DNA from: Bacillota bacterium
GTDB lineage: Bacteria > Bacillota > Clostridia > Acetivibrionales > DTU013
NCBI GenBank assembly: GCA_023435745.1
Contig: JAEZMD010000003.1
Coordinates: 104,493 to 168,492, forward strand
Length of the DNA stretch: 64,000 bases
Direction: 5' to 3'
Shown in pieces: positions 8,578-17,470 of the stretch (position 1 is the first letter of the stretch; every line of letters begins with the position of its first letter). A program made the translations under genes and the position numbers. A model generated the notes under the pieces. That model ran no database searches, had not been told where the DNA came from, and saw only the letters and a program-made list of their open reading frames with translations.

Positions 8578-9415
8578 TTTCATTTCCCCCTACCATATTT
8601 ATAAAGAACTCCTGTAATCCGAGTGATTGGATTGTGATACCGTCAGATGCGTCGATTCTCCTATCAAAAATGGACGCAGATGTAAATCCGCCTATTGTCT
8701 TTTCTCCAATAACATTCAATCCCTTTATAAGGGATTTTACTTTATCAGTCAGTCCTGTTAATGAATATGCCTTCTCATCAATATCGCTGATTGAGGATTG
8801 CAATAAAATTCTGCCGCCGTCAATAATGATCAGTTCATCGGCTGTTTTGGCTATTTCATCAATCAAATGAGTGGATACGATGATAATTCTCGGGTGATTT
8901 TCAAAGCTTTCTGTCAGCATTGTGTAAAATTGTTTCCGCATAATCGCATCAAAACCTAAAACAGGCTCATCCAGAATAACGATTTTTGAATTGCTTGCAA
9001 GGCTTAAAAGAGTTGTCACCATTGTTTGCATGCCAAGGGAAAGCTGTTTATATTTTTTCTCTTTACCAAGTCTAAACTTTCCCAGAATGTTTTGAGCAAA
9101 TTCAACGTCGAAATCATCCTGCAAATCCTTGGCAATATTGATAAGATCTATGACTCTCAGATTAAACAGAGAAGCCCTGCTTTCTATAAAATTCACGCAG
9201 CCCGGCATCTGCAGAGTGCCAGCTTTTTTACCGTCTACCATGACCATGCCTGAGCTTGCGTTGATATGTCCCGCAATCAATTTCAGCATGGTTGTCTTTC
9301 CCGCACCGTTTCTTCCAAGCAAGCAGTAAATTCTGTTTTCTGAAAGCTCCAGCGTAACATGATCCATTGCTGTTGTCCGCGGATACTGTTTGGTCACATC
9401 CATAAATTTAATCAC
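8561..9415 (-). CDS. ABC transporter ATP-binding protein (YtrB-like)
   Basis: 284-aa cytoplasmic ATPase: Walker A GRNGAGKTT near residue 35, signature LSLGMQT, Walker B KIVILDEPVLGFD, switch His in VSTHLIDE. Short C-terminal domain as in YtrB/EcsA-type exporters. The start is GTG 9415 with AAGGAGG upstream. It overlaps the GntR regulator by 8 bases and the permease by 17, so the three form one operon (regulator-ATPase-permease) under the operator at 9786-9817. Confidence 0.88.
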   Translation of the reverse strand: MIKFMDVTKQYPRTTAMDHVTLELSENRIYCLLGRNGAGKTTMLKLIAGHINASSGMVMVDGKKAGTLQMPGCVNFIESRASLFNLRVIDLINIAKDLQDDFDVEFAQNILGKFRLGKEKKYKQLSLGMQTMVTTLLSLASNSKIVILDEPVLGFDAIMRKQFYTMLTESFENHPRIIIVSTHLIDEIAKTADELIIIDGGRILLQSSISDIDEKAYSLTGLTDKVKSLIKGLNVIGEKTIGGFTSASIFDRRIDASDGITIQSLGLQEFFINMVGGNENEESF

Positions 9416-9764
9416 CGTTATACCTCCTTATTATTTGTATCAAGTCGTTTTCCGGGATACTCAGCTTCGCTGCCTCTTTTAAGAAATCGGGGACAGTCTT
9501 GCTTAAAAACTCCTCTTTCCGTGATTGGAGAATTTTTTCCTTCGCACCATCCGAAACACACATTCCGATCCCTCTTTTTTTGTATAAAATACCTTGGTCT
9601 GTCAAATTACTTATAGCCTTCACAGCTGTTGTCGGATTCACTGAAAGAAGCTTTGAGATTTGTGTGGTTGATATGATGATATCATCTGTTTTGTAGACTC
9701 CTGATAGAATATCATCCTCAATCATTTCCATTATCATAATAAAAATCGGTTTATCATTATTCAA
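9408..9764 (-). CDS. GntR family regulator, YtrA subfamily
   Basis: 118-aa repressor with an N-terminal winged helix (STTQISKLLSVNPTTAVKAI, then GILYKKRGIGMCVSDGA) and only a short helical tail. This is the architecture of YtrA-type GntR proteins, which lack the large ligand-binding domain. It starts with TTG 9764 behind GGGAGG. As first gene of its operon it very likely represses its own promoter through the perfect inverted repeat at 9786-9817. The inducing signal in characterised relatives is cell-wall-active antibiotics; whether that holds here is inference. Confidence 0.88.
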   Translation of the reverse strand: MNNDKPIFIMIMEMIEDDILSGVYKTDDIIISTTQISKLLSVNPTTAVKAISNLTDQGILYKKRGIGMCVSDGAKEKILQSRKEEFLSKTVPDFLKEAAKLSIPENDLIQIIRRYNGD

Positions 9765-9785
9765 ATATCTCTGACCTCCCGGGTT

Positions 9786-9844
9786 ATTAGGTTAATGATT
9801 TAACCCATTAACCTAATGCTATCACAATTCACTATTTCTGTCAA
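9786..9844 (-). promoter_or_regulatory. Promoter and YtrA-type operator
   Basis: ATTAGGTTAATG (9786-9797) and its exact reverse complement CATTAACCTAAT (9806-9817) flank an 8-base spacer. On the minus strand TTGACA (9844-9839) and TAGCAT (9821-9816) stand 17 bases apart, so the inverted repeat begins in the -10 box and covers the start point. This is an ideal autorepression layout. Confidence 0.82.
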
Positions 9845-9861
9845 TAAAAAAATCTAATATT

Positions 9862-10062
9862 TTACAATCCGAATGATACCTTGCCTTTGCGTGTCTTAAT
9901 AAGGCCGGTCGCAAGCGTAGCTTGACTGGTCGCAAACTGTGTTTGCTGCTCGTCCATGCATCCTGGCTGTCCGCCTGCGCATCCCGGTCGGGAGAAGTGC
10001 TCGCCGTCTGAAAAGCAGTTCGATATCCGCCAACTGTAAGGTGAGGGACGTTTATTGTCTTG
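9862..10062 (-). other. GC-rich open segment, possible dispersed repeat or gene remnant
   Basis: The gap 9845-10087 contains a segment richer in GC than its neighbours. The minus strand is open for about 65 codons and reads ...SDGEHFSRPGCAGGQPGC..., but it has no start codon with a ribosome site at its head. Two small palindromes occur on the plus strand, GCAAAC-TGT-GTTTGC and GCAAGC-GTA-GCTTG. I do not recognise a function. A dispersed genomic repeat is more likely than a gene. Confidence 0.3.
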
Positions 10063-10087
10063 TCATATGGTAATTAAATGATAAATC

Positions 10088-11218
10088 TTACGAAAGCTCT
10101 TTTCTGTATATTCTGTAGGTTTTGCTGTGGGTGGCTCCGGTGCCCTCGATATCAGCCCTCATTTTATGGTTCGTTTCGCCAATTGTGGAGGCTTCGCCTC
10201 TGGTGAATCCGTTATTCATTGCGTTTTTGAAGGCGGTATAATAAATGGCGTAAGAGACGCCTTTTCCTCTGAATTCCGGAATGACAAACATCACGAACAT
10301 TCTGGCGCATTTGATCCTTTTCTTATACCAAAGGTATTTCAGAGCGCCCAGAGGAGTGATCCTGCCGTTGAGGTGGATGAGCACCTCATTGTAATCAGGC
10401 AGCGCAATACCAAAGCCGATAGCTTCATTTCCATGGCGCGCGATCGGTATGAGCTCCGGATCTGCAAGAGGCACAAGCCTTTTTGCCAAATCGCGTACCT
10501 CCTCCAGGGTTGGTGGCACCAGATCCGGCCATTCTGAGGGCATTGCCTTGTCCATAACATCCTTGAGGGCGCTGATTTCATCCTCCAGTTTTTTCGGATT
10601 CAGCGTGTCGACGCGGAAGTCATAACGCTTCTGCGCATATTCAATCACTCTTGTCGGGTCTTTCAGAAAGGTCGTCTCGGGATCCATATGATACGCGAAG
10701 ACATCATAGTCTTTTGTAAAACCGTATTGCTCAATATATTCCATATAATAAGCGGGGTTATACGAATTCATCAGAGCGGGAGGACTGTCAAAGCTGTTCA
10801 CAAGAAGCCCCTTGTTTTCGTCTCCGTCCGTACCGGTGACAGCGCAAGGTCCGCAAATAAAATCCGCCCCGTTCTGCTTCGCCCATGCGCAGGCGGTATC
10901 CAGCAGCGCTTTTGCTACATCGTAGTCCCTGATACACTCAAACATTGAAAAAAACGCCATGTTCATCTGCTTCTTTTCATTCAGATTGGTGTCGATGCCG
11001 GCGTAGATCCTTCCGACAGGTTTGCCGTCCTGTGTTGCAAGGAACAGCTCATGTACGATCTTATTCAGTGCAGGGTTTTTGACGGGATCCAGGGAGGATT
11101 TGACATCTCTGATCAAAGGGGGTACCCAGCATTTGTCACCCTTGTATATTTTCCATGGGAGCCTGATAAACTGCTTCAATTCGGATTTAGAGGCTGCTTT
11201 CCTGATCTGAGGCTGCAT
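10088..11218 (-). CDS. GNAT-type N-acyltransferase, YghO-like
   Basis: 376 aa. The C-terminal half has an acetyltransferase fold pattern (RMFVMFVIPEFRGKGVSYAIYY, with the acetyl-CoA loop RGKGVS) and the N-terminal half begins with a conserved-looking FIRLPWKIYKGDKCWVPPL. This two-part protein of about 380 aa resembles the YghO group; the substrate is unknown. AGGAGG lies 7 bases before ATG 11218, so I prefer it to the ATG two codons upstream. A hairpin, GGACGG/CCGTCC at 11245-11266, sits in the 5' region and ends in CTTTTAT on the minus strand, which may attenuate expression. Monocistronic. Confidence 0.75.
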   Translation of the reverse strand: MQPQIRKAASKSELKQFIRLPWKIYKGDKCWVPPLIRDVKSSLDPVKNPALNKIVHELFLATQDGKPVGRIYAGIDTNLNEKKQMNMAFFSMFECIRDYDVAKALLDTACAWAKQNGADFICGPCAVTGTDGDENKGLLVNSFDSPPALMNSYNPAYYMEYIEQYGFTKDYDVFAYHMDPETTFLKDPTRVIEYAQKRYDFRVDTLNPKKLEDEISALKDVMDKAMPSEWPDLVPPTLEEVRDLAKRLVPLADPELIPIARHGNEAIGFGIALPDYNEVLIHLNGRITPLGALKYLWYKKRIKCARMFVMFVIPEFRGKGVSYAIYYTAFKNAMNNGFTRGEASTIGETNHKMRADIEGTGATHSKTYRIYRKELS

Positions 11219-11421
11219 GTTCATTCCTCCTGCATTTTATAAAAGGACGGTTTCAAGAGCCGTCCCCTTTATTGTACCACCCAGTTGGTTCCGCCGCAAT
11301 GAATAGTGTCATAGCTTATATTGACTACCGTGCAAAAAGCTGATATGTTAATCGTATAGCGTAGTTTAATATTTTACAGTATTAAAGTGCGAAACATTAT
11401 TCAATTGGGGGAGAACCTTGT

Positions 11422-11718
11422 ATGAATAGCAAGATACAGGACCAATGGACTGATGGATTGTTTGAAGCAATACTTCTTTTAGAAAATGTGGAGGAGTGTT
11501 ATAATTTTTTTGAAGATATCTGCACGGTCTCTGAAATTAAAGCTATGGCACAGAGATTGGAAGTGGCGAAAATGCTGAAAGCAGGGTATACTTATATGGA
11601 TATAAGCGAAAAAACCGGCGCAAGCACAGCCACGATCAGCAGGGTCAACCGTTGCTATCATTATGGTGAGGACGGGTACAAGACAGTGCTTGAAAAGCTT
11701 GAAAAGAAAGGAAGATAA
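11422..11718 (+). CDS. yerC: YerC/YecD family TrpR-like DNA-binding protein
   Basis: 98 aa, all-helical. The C-terminal half is a TrpR-type helix-turn-helix: AMAQRLEVAKMLKAGYTYMDI then TGASTATISRVNRC. Length and sequence match the YerC/YecD family, which is widespread in Firmicutes and whose effector is not established. AATTGGGGGAG precedes the ATG. Three bases separate it from the next frame, and secA follows about 430 bases downstream. Confidence 0.88.
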   Translation: MNSKIQDQWTDGLFEAILLLENVEECYNFFEDICTVSEIKAMAQRLEVAKMLKAGYTYMDISEKTGASTATISRVNRCYHYGEDGYKTVLEKLEKKGR

Positions 11719-11721
11719 GCA

Positions 11722-12114
11722 TTGCTCAGAAGTCTCCTGATAGGCTTTCTGATATTATCGGCTCTCACATCAAAGGGTGCCGGGGCTCAGATTTTAAAAG
11801 AAGATCTTAATATTTCAGCAGACATGCTACTCGAGTTTTTCAATTCGGTATCCGTTCAAAGCAGCAAAGCTGCAGAGCTTTCAGCAATCATAACGGACAG
11901 GTCTTCTTTTGTGTATACCTCTTTTAACATTAATCAACTTAAACCGCCCGTAACCAGGTTAAGACAGTCCGGCCCAATCACAATGCCGGGACAGTATGAT
12001 CAGACGGAGCATTTTCCTGAGGACGGGATGGTTTTTCACAAGATTGTTTTGCCTGCCTCTCAACAGGTTTTTTACTGTGCTTCAGGTCTGTCACCTCCAG
12101 CAGGGGAAGCGTGA
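11722..12114 (+). CDS. Hypothetical protein with N-terminal signal-like segment
   Basis: 130 aa from a TTG start three bases after yerC. The first 22 residues are hydrophobic (LLIGFLILSALTSKGAGA), like a signal peptide. The rest has no motif I recognise and only one cysteine. The close spacing to yerC supports translation, but GGAAGATAAG is a mediocre ribosome site. It could be a genuine small secreted protein or chance; I place it slightly below even odds. Confidence 0.4.
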   Translation: MLRSLLIGFLILSALTSKGAGAQILKEDLNISADMLLEFFNSVSVQSSKAAELSAIITDRSSFVYTSFNINQLKPPVTRLRQSGPITMPGQYDQTEHFPEDGMVFHKIVLPASQQVFYCASGLSPPAGEA

Positions 12115-12152
12115 TAGTATTGTTTCCCAACTAAATTAATTGGAGGTTTTCT

Positions 12153-14900
12153 ATGTTTAAAAAAATGATCGAAAATATCATTGGCACTTACAGTGCCCGT
12201 GAGTTGAAAAGGATTACACCCATCGTAGACCAAATAGAGGCGCTTGAGCCTGAAATCAAGGCTTTGTCCGATGAAAAGCTCAAGGCGAAGACATCGGAAT
12301 TTAAAAAGAGAATTGGTGAAGGAGAAACACTGGATGATCTGCTGCCGGAGGCATTTGCCGTTGTCCGTGAAGCTTCGCTCAGAGTGCTTGGCATGAGGCA
12401 TTTTCGTGTACAGCTTATAGGCGGTATTGTACTGCATCAGGGCAGAATATCGGAAATGAAAACCGGTGAAGGAAAAACCCTGGTGGCTACACTGCCTGTC
12501 TACCTTAACGCGCTTGCCGGAAAAGGAGTCCACGTTGTGACCGTCAACGATTATCTGGCCAGACGTGACAGCGAGTGGATGGGAAAGGTATACAATTTCC
12601 TGGGCCTTAGTGTCGGGCTCATTGTACATGGCCTGGATAATGCAGAAAGAAGAAAGGCATATGGCTGTGATATCACCTATGGTACTAATAACGAATTCGG
12701 TTTTGATTATCTCAGGGATAATATGGTGATCTACAAAAATGACATGGTACAGCGGGACCTGCATTATGCCATCGTCGACGAGGTCGACAGCATCCTGATC
12801 GACGAGGCCAGAACTCCCCTGATTATTTCCGGCGCAGGAGACAAATCGACGGATCTGTACAAGAAGGCGGACTCCTTTGCGTCCAGATTGAAGGTCAAGG
12901 TCTTTACCGAGACTGATGATAAGCAATCGGACGAAGACGTGGATGCGGATTATATTGTTGATGAAAAGGCTCATTCCGCTGCGCTGACAGCCAGAGGAGT
13001 GACCAAGGCGGAGCAGTATTTTGGAATTGAAAACCTTTCAGACCCGGACAACATGACTATTTCTCACCATATCAACCAGGCTATAAAAGCCCATGGACTG
13101 ATGAAGAGGGACAGGGAATATGTGGTGAAGGATGGAGAGGTTATCATTGTTGATGAATTCACCGGCCGGCTGATGTACGGAAGAAGATACAGCGACGGTC
13201 TGCATCAGGCGATCGAGGCGAAGGAGAATGTGAAGGTCGAGAGGGAAAGCAAGACACTGGCCACCATCACCTTCCAGAATTATTTCAGAATGTATGAAAA
13301 GCTGGCAGGTATGACCGGTACGGCGTTGACAGAGGAACAGGAATTCCAGACAATATACAAGCTGGATGTTATTGAGATTCCGACCAATATGCCCATGGTC
13401 AGGACCGATAAGCCGGATTGTGTCTATAAAAATGAACTTGGAAAATTCAACGCAGTCATCGATGAAATAATCGAGCTGCACAAAAAGGGTCAGCCCGTGC
13501 TGATCGGTACTATATCCATCGAGAAGTCCGAACTGCTCAGCAGTATGCTGAAAAAGAAAGGCATTCCTCATCAGGTGCTTAACGCCAAATTCCATGAGAA
13601 GGAAGCTGAGATTATTGCGCAGGCCGGCAAGCTTGGAGCAGTAACAATAGCCACCAATATGGCGGGCCGCGGAACCGACATTGTTCTTGGCGGTAATGCC
13701 GAGTTCATGGCGAAGCAGGAGCTCAGAAAGCAGGGCTATCCTGAAGAACTGATCAGTGAATCCACCAGCTTCAACGAGACTTCAGATGAAGAGATCCTGA
13801 AAATCAGAGCTGTTTACAAGCAGCTTCACGATGAGATCAAAAGGCAGATCAGCCGGGAGAAGGAAAAGGTTCTGCAGGCCGGCGGTCTGTATATCATGGG
13901 CACCGAGCGTCATGAGTCAAGACGTATCGACAATCAGCTCAGAGGCCGTTCAGGCCGTCAGGGAGATCCGGGGTCTTCGCGCTTTTACATTTCTCTGGAA
14001 GACGATCTGATGAGGCTTTTCGGCTCGGACAGACTGACTGCGATCGTAAACACCCTTGGACTGGAGGATGATCAGCCGATTGAACACAGGATGCTGTCCA
14101 ATGCGATCGAAAACGCGCAGCGCAGAGTGGAGGGCAAGAACTTTGACATCAGAAAGCATGTCCTTCAATATGATGATGTCATGAACAAGCAGAGAGAGGT
14201 TATTTACGGCCAGCGCAGACAGGTTCTCAATGGAGAAAACCTTAGGGATTCCTTCATCAAAATGATAGAGACTACAGTGGACGGCCTGGTCTCGGCTTAC
14301 TGCGGAGAGAGCCCCCATCCGGATATGTGGGATTGGGAAAGCCTAAGAGCACAGGCGGGGAACCTGTTCATGCTAAACGATGGCCTTGTTCTTACCCGTG
14401 AGGAAATGGAAGATTACACAAAGGATGATTTGAGGAAAACACTGCTCAACGCCGCCGTGCAGTTATATGAGGCAAGGGAAGCCGAGTATGGTCCCGAACT
14501 GATGAGGGAACTGGAGAGAATCGTTCTTCTCAAGGTGGTGGATGAGAAATGGATGGATCACATTGACGCCATGGATCAGCTGCGCTATGGCGTTGGCATG
14601 CGTGCTTACGGGCAGCGGGATCCTGTGATTGAATACAAATATGAAGGCTTTGAGATGTTTGAGGAAATGATTAAAAACATCCATGAGGATTCTGTCAGAA
14701 GGATACTGCATATAAGAGTGAACCGCGAGCAGGGAGCGCCAAAAAGAGAGAAGGTTGCAGAACCTCTTGAAGCAAGCCATGGTGACAGCGGGCCACGCAA
14801 ACCGGCCGCACGCAGCAGTGAAAAGGTAGGACGTAACGATCCGTGCCCGTGCGGAAGCGGTAAAAAGTATAAGAAATGCTGTGGCGCAGACAAGGGATGA
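12153..14900 (+). CDS. secA: Preprotein translocase ATPase SecA
   Basis: Motor ATPase that pushes unfolded secretory proteins through SecYEG at the cytoplasmic membrane. 915 aa, a normal length. Walker A KTGEGKTL at 103-110, preprotein cross-linking domain around 230-370, DEAD-like box VDEVDSILIDEART, helicase motifs NMAGRGTDIVLGG and QLRGRSGRQGDPG, and a C-terminal SEC-C zinc motif CPCGSGKKYKKCCG that binds SecB or ribosomes. TTGGAGG precedes the ATG. It overlaps no gene but is followed within two bases by folC, so the two are co-transcribed. Confidence 0.98.
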   Translation: MFKKMIENIIGTYSARELKRITPIVDQIEALEPEIKALSDEKLKAKTSEFKKRIGEGETLDDLLPEAFAVVREASLRVLGMRHFRVQLIGGIVLHQGRISEMKTGEGKTLVATLPVYLNALAGKGVHVVTVNDYLARRDSEWMGKVYNFLGLSVGLIVHGLDNAERRKAYGCDITYGTNNEFGFDYLRDNMVIYKNDMVQRDLHYAIVDEVDSILIDEARTPLIISGAGDKSTDLYKKADSFASRLKVKVFTETDDKQSDEDVDADYIVDEKAHSAALTARGVTKAEQYFGIENLSDPDNMTISHHINQAIKAHGLMKRDREYVVKDGEVIIVDEFTGRLMYGRRYSDGLHQAIEAKENVKVERESKTLATITFQNYFRMYEKLAGMTGTALTEEQEFQTIYKLDVIEIPTNMPMVRTDKPDCVYKNELGKFNAVIDEIIELHKKGQPVLIGTISIEKSELLSSMLKKKGIPHQVLNAKFHEKEAEIIAQAGKLGAVTIATNMAGRGTDIVLGGNAEFMAKQELRKQGYPEELISESTSFNETSDEEILKIRAVYKQLHDEIKRQISREKEKVLQAGGLYIMGTERHESRRIDNQLRGRSGRQGDPGSSRFYISLEDDLMRLFGSDRLTAIVNTLGLEDDQPIEHRMLSNAIENAQRRVEGKNFDIRKHVLQYDDVMNKQREVIYGQRRQVLNGENLRDSFIKMIETTVDGLVSAYCGESPHPDMWDWESLRAQAGNLFMLNDGLVLTREEMEDYTKDDLRKTLLNAAVQLYEAREAEYGPELMRELERIVLLKVVDEKWMDHIDAMDQLRYGVGMRAYGQRDPVIEYKYEGFEMFEEMIKNIHEDSVRRILHIRVNREQGAPKREKVAEPLEASHGDSGPRKPAARSSEKVGRNDPCPCGSGKKYKKCCGADKG

Positions 14901-14902
14901 CG

Positions 14903-16180
14903 ATGACTTATGATGAAGCGTTAGCATATATACACGGGTCGTGGAAATTCGGCAATAAACTGGGCCTTCACAATATGGAGAAGCTGCTGGGATTGATGGG
15001 CGATCCGCATAAAAAACTCAGGTTTGTACATGTAGCGGGAACAAACGGCAAGGGTTCTACGTCTGCTTTTATAGCAAACATACTCATGGAGGCCGGTTAC
15101 AGGACAGGCCTGTATACCTCTCCGTATATCCAGCGCTTTACTGAAAGGATACGGATCGGTACTCAGGAGATTAGCCGTGAGGAACTTGCCGGAATCACGG
15201 CCTTTGTAAAAAAGTGTGCTGATCAGATGGAGGCCATGGGGGACAACCACCCGACAGAGTTCGAGATTGTTACAGCCGTGGCGTTTGAGTATTATTTCCG
15301 GAAGGCATGCGATATCGTTGTACTGGAAGTGGGCCTTGGCGGAAGATTTGATCCGACTAATATCATTGAAACACCTGAACTGGCTGTTATCACTACGATC
15401 AGCTATGACCATACTGACAGGCTCGGTGAGACGTTACCGCAGATCGCGTTTGAGAAGGCCGGGATCATCAAGCATCGTGGAGATGTGGTGATTTACAGCC
15501 AGAGCAGAGAGGTTGAACAGGTTTTTGAAGAAGCCTGCACCCAGCGCGGGGCGCATCTATACAAGACGGACTTTTCCGGAATGGTATTGCATGAGTTTGG
15601 CCCGGACGGCCAGATATTCAGCTGGGGCGGATATGACAGGCTGGAGATTGGCCTTCTGGGAAGACACCAGATAAATAATGCACTTGTTGCCGTCAGAGCG
15701 GCGGAAATTATGTCCGAAAACGGCTTTGACATATCGCAGAACGATGTGAGGAAAGGACTTGCGAAGGCGAAATGGCCGGGCAGGCTTGAGATTATTCAAA
15801 AAGCTCCTGTATTTATCATTGACGGAGCTCATAACCCTGAAGGTGCTGCAGTCCTGAGAAGGTTTTTGAATGAGTATTTCCCGGGAAAACCCGTGACTTT
15901 TATCATGGGTGTGTTAAGCAGCAAGGATTATCAATCGATGATAAGTACGGTACTTCCGGGATGCAAAAGGCTGTTTGCAGTGACTCCCGACACCCCGAAG
16001 GCTTTGCCGGCGGCTTCGCTGGCCGATGCTGCCGCCAGCTATTGTAATGATATACAGATTAGTGATACAATTGAAGAAGCTGTAAGGACATGTATTGAGA
16101 CTGCGGCGCCTGATGAGATTATCTGTGCATTCGGATCGCTGTATTATATCGGCGCTGTCAGGGATCAATTCGGGTTATAG
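14903..16180 (+). CDS. folC: Folylpolyglutamate synthase / dihydrofolate synthase
   Basis: Cytosolic ligase adding glutamate to dihydropteroate or tetrahydrofolate, 425 aa. P-loop GTNGKGST at residues 46-53, the family loop YTSPYIQRFTERI, the GLGGRFDPTN motif and the C-terminal domain with IDGAHNPEGA. In-frame ATGs occur at 14897 and 14903, and an open frame extends into secA. AAGGG lies 6 bases before 14903, so I chose that one. Tight coupling to secA suggests shared transcription. Confidence 0.95.
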   Translation: MTYDEALAYIHGSWKFGNKLGLHNMEKLLGLMGDPHKKLRFVHVAGTNGKGSTSAFIANILMEAGYRTGLYTSPYIQRFTERIRIGTQEISREELAGITAFVKKCADQMEAMGDNHPTEFEIVTAVAFEYYFRKACDIVVLEVGLGGRFDPTNIIETPELAVITTISYDHTDRLGETLPQIAFEKAGIIKHRGDVVIYSQSREVEQVFEEACTQRGAHLYKTDFSGMVLHEFGPDGQIFSWGGYDRLEIGLLGRHQINNALVAVRAAEIMSENGFDISQNDVRKGLAKAKWPGRLEIIQKAPVFIIDGAHNPEGAAVLRRFLNEYFPGKPVTFIMGVLSSKDYQSMISTVLPGCKRLFAVTPDTPKALPAASLADAAASYCNDIQISDTIEEAVRTCIETAAPDEIICAFGSLYYIGAVRDQFGL

Positions 16181-16200
16181 ACTTGGAGGTGAGGCTTCAA

Positions 16201-17331
16201 ATGGACCTGAAGGTCGAACTGAACAACTTTAAACCTATAAATCTGGATGAAATCATAAAAGGGAATGAAAGAATACCGGACAACATCCGAAATTCCATTT
16301 TCCTTTACAATAAGGCTATTGAAAGCCTCAGATCGGGCAGCGAGGACATTGCCGCGATTGAGCTGAAGAAGGCTGTGGCCATGAATCCGAATTTCAATGA
16401 AGCACTGAACCTGCTGGGCATTTGTTATAGCTATATCGGAGAGGCAGAGAAGGCGGGCGAGGCGTTCCGCAAGGTCATCAAGGCAGAGTCCAACAGCGTT
16501 TTGGCCATGAGCTACATGCAGAAGCTGGGTCTGGCTGATACCAACCCCGCACAGGCAGCGAAACCGTCAAAGCAGCCTGCCGCAATGCAGTCGGATCCTT
16601 TAAAGAGAATCAGAGAAAGAAAGACACATAAGCGTGAAAGAGAAAATGAAAAACGCGGCACAAGGAAAACACTGTTATATTACCTGATGATAGGCGGCGC
16701 ATTTGCAGCAGGATTGCTGGTGGCAACAGTCATATACTCATTGACGCCTAAGGAGGATCCCGTTATACCGCAGCCTGACCAAAGCGCGATCGATACCGCT
16801 GTCAATGCGGTTAAGTCAGAAGACCAGGCCAGAATTGATGAACTGGAGAAGAAGATTGATTCGCTCCAAAAGGAAAAGGATAACGCTGTCGCGCAAACCG
16901 ATTATTATAAGAGCGCATTGAGACTTTATGAGATAGAGTCTTCATACAGAGATAAAGATTACCAGGGAGCCGCAGACATACTGCTGCTCATGAAGACTGT
17001 CCAATTCAGGGATGCGGAGAAGGAGAAATTTGACGCACTTTACAAAACAGTCATGCCGCTGGCTGCAAAAGCAGCATACGATCAGGGCTACAAGCTTTAT
17101 AATTCGAGAAGATATCCTGAGTCGCTTAAGAGCTTTGAGAGGGTCGCAATATATGATGCGAATTATGAAAGGATGGATGCGGCTCTTTATTACATGGGAC
17201 GGTGCCATCAGTTCGCACAGGATTCAAGAACTGCGATCGCCCTGTTCCAAAGGCTTGTTGACAATTACCCCAAAAGTGGATTTTTAAGAAGTGCAAAGGC
17301 CAGGATCAATGAGCTGACAAAGCTCCCATAA
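16201..17331 (+). CDS. TPR-repeat membrane protein
   Basis: 376 aa. The N-terminal cytoplasmic part contains tetratricopeptide repeats (IELKKAVAMNPNFNEALNLL, then YIGEAEKAGEAFRKVI). A basic segment (KRIRERKTHKRERENEKRG) leads into one membrane helix near 158-180, a coiled coil (DELEKKIDSLQKEKDNAVAQ) and a C-terminal set of TPR-like repeats (ESLKSFERVAIYD, TAIALFQRLVDNYPKSG). The topology suggests a scaffold with helical repeats on both sides of the membrane. A frame also opens at TTG 16183, but that lies inside the TTGGAGGTGAGG ribosome site, so the ATG is correct. Function unknown. Confidence 0.82.
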   Translation: MDLKVELNNFKPINLDEIIKGNERIPDNIRNSIFLYNKAIESLRSGSEDIAAIELKKAVAMNPNFNEALNLLGICYSYIGEAEKAGEAFRKVIKAESNSVLAMSYMQKLGLADTNPAQAAKPSKQPAAMQSDPLKRIRERKTHKRERENEKRGTRKTLLYYLMIGGAFAAGLLVATVIYSLTPKEDPVIPQPDQSAIDTAVNAVKSEDQARIDELEKKIDSLQKEKDNAVAQTDYYKSALRLYEIESSYRDKDYQGAADILLLMKTVQFRDAEKEKFDALYKTVMPLAAKAAYDQGYKLYNSRRYPESLKSFERVAIYDANYERMDAALYYMGRCHQFAQDSRTAIALFQRLVDNYPKSGFLRSAKARINELTKLP

Positions 17332-17374
17332 TATATTTACTTTCATTTTCACATCTTTTATATTATTATAAGAA

Positions 17375-17424
17375 AAGTAGCAGTCAGCAGTATAAAACAT
17401 TTTTATTAGGCTGCTTCTTTTTTG
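17375..17424 (+). terminator. Intrinsic terminator after the TPR gene
   Basis: AAGTAGC pairs with GCTGCTT across a long AT-rich loop, followed by CTTTTTTG. It ends the yerC-secA-folC-TPR stretch ahead of thrC. The long loop makes it moderate rather than strong. Confidence 0.5.
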
Positions 17425-17470
17425 ATTTGTTTTTATGACGCAGGACTATGATAGCCAGGGGGATTGCTTA

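Noticed and set aside
12072..12974. Open frame of 300 codons on the minus strand opposite secA
   Set aside because: It lies antisense to unmistakable secA sequence, has no ribosome site and reads like reverse-complement translation of a conserved gene.
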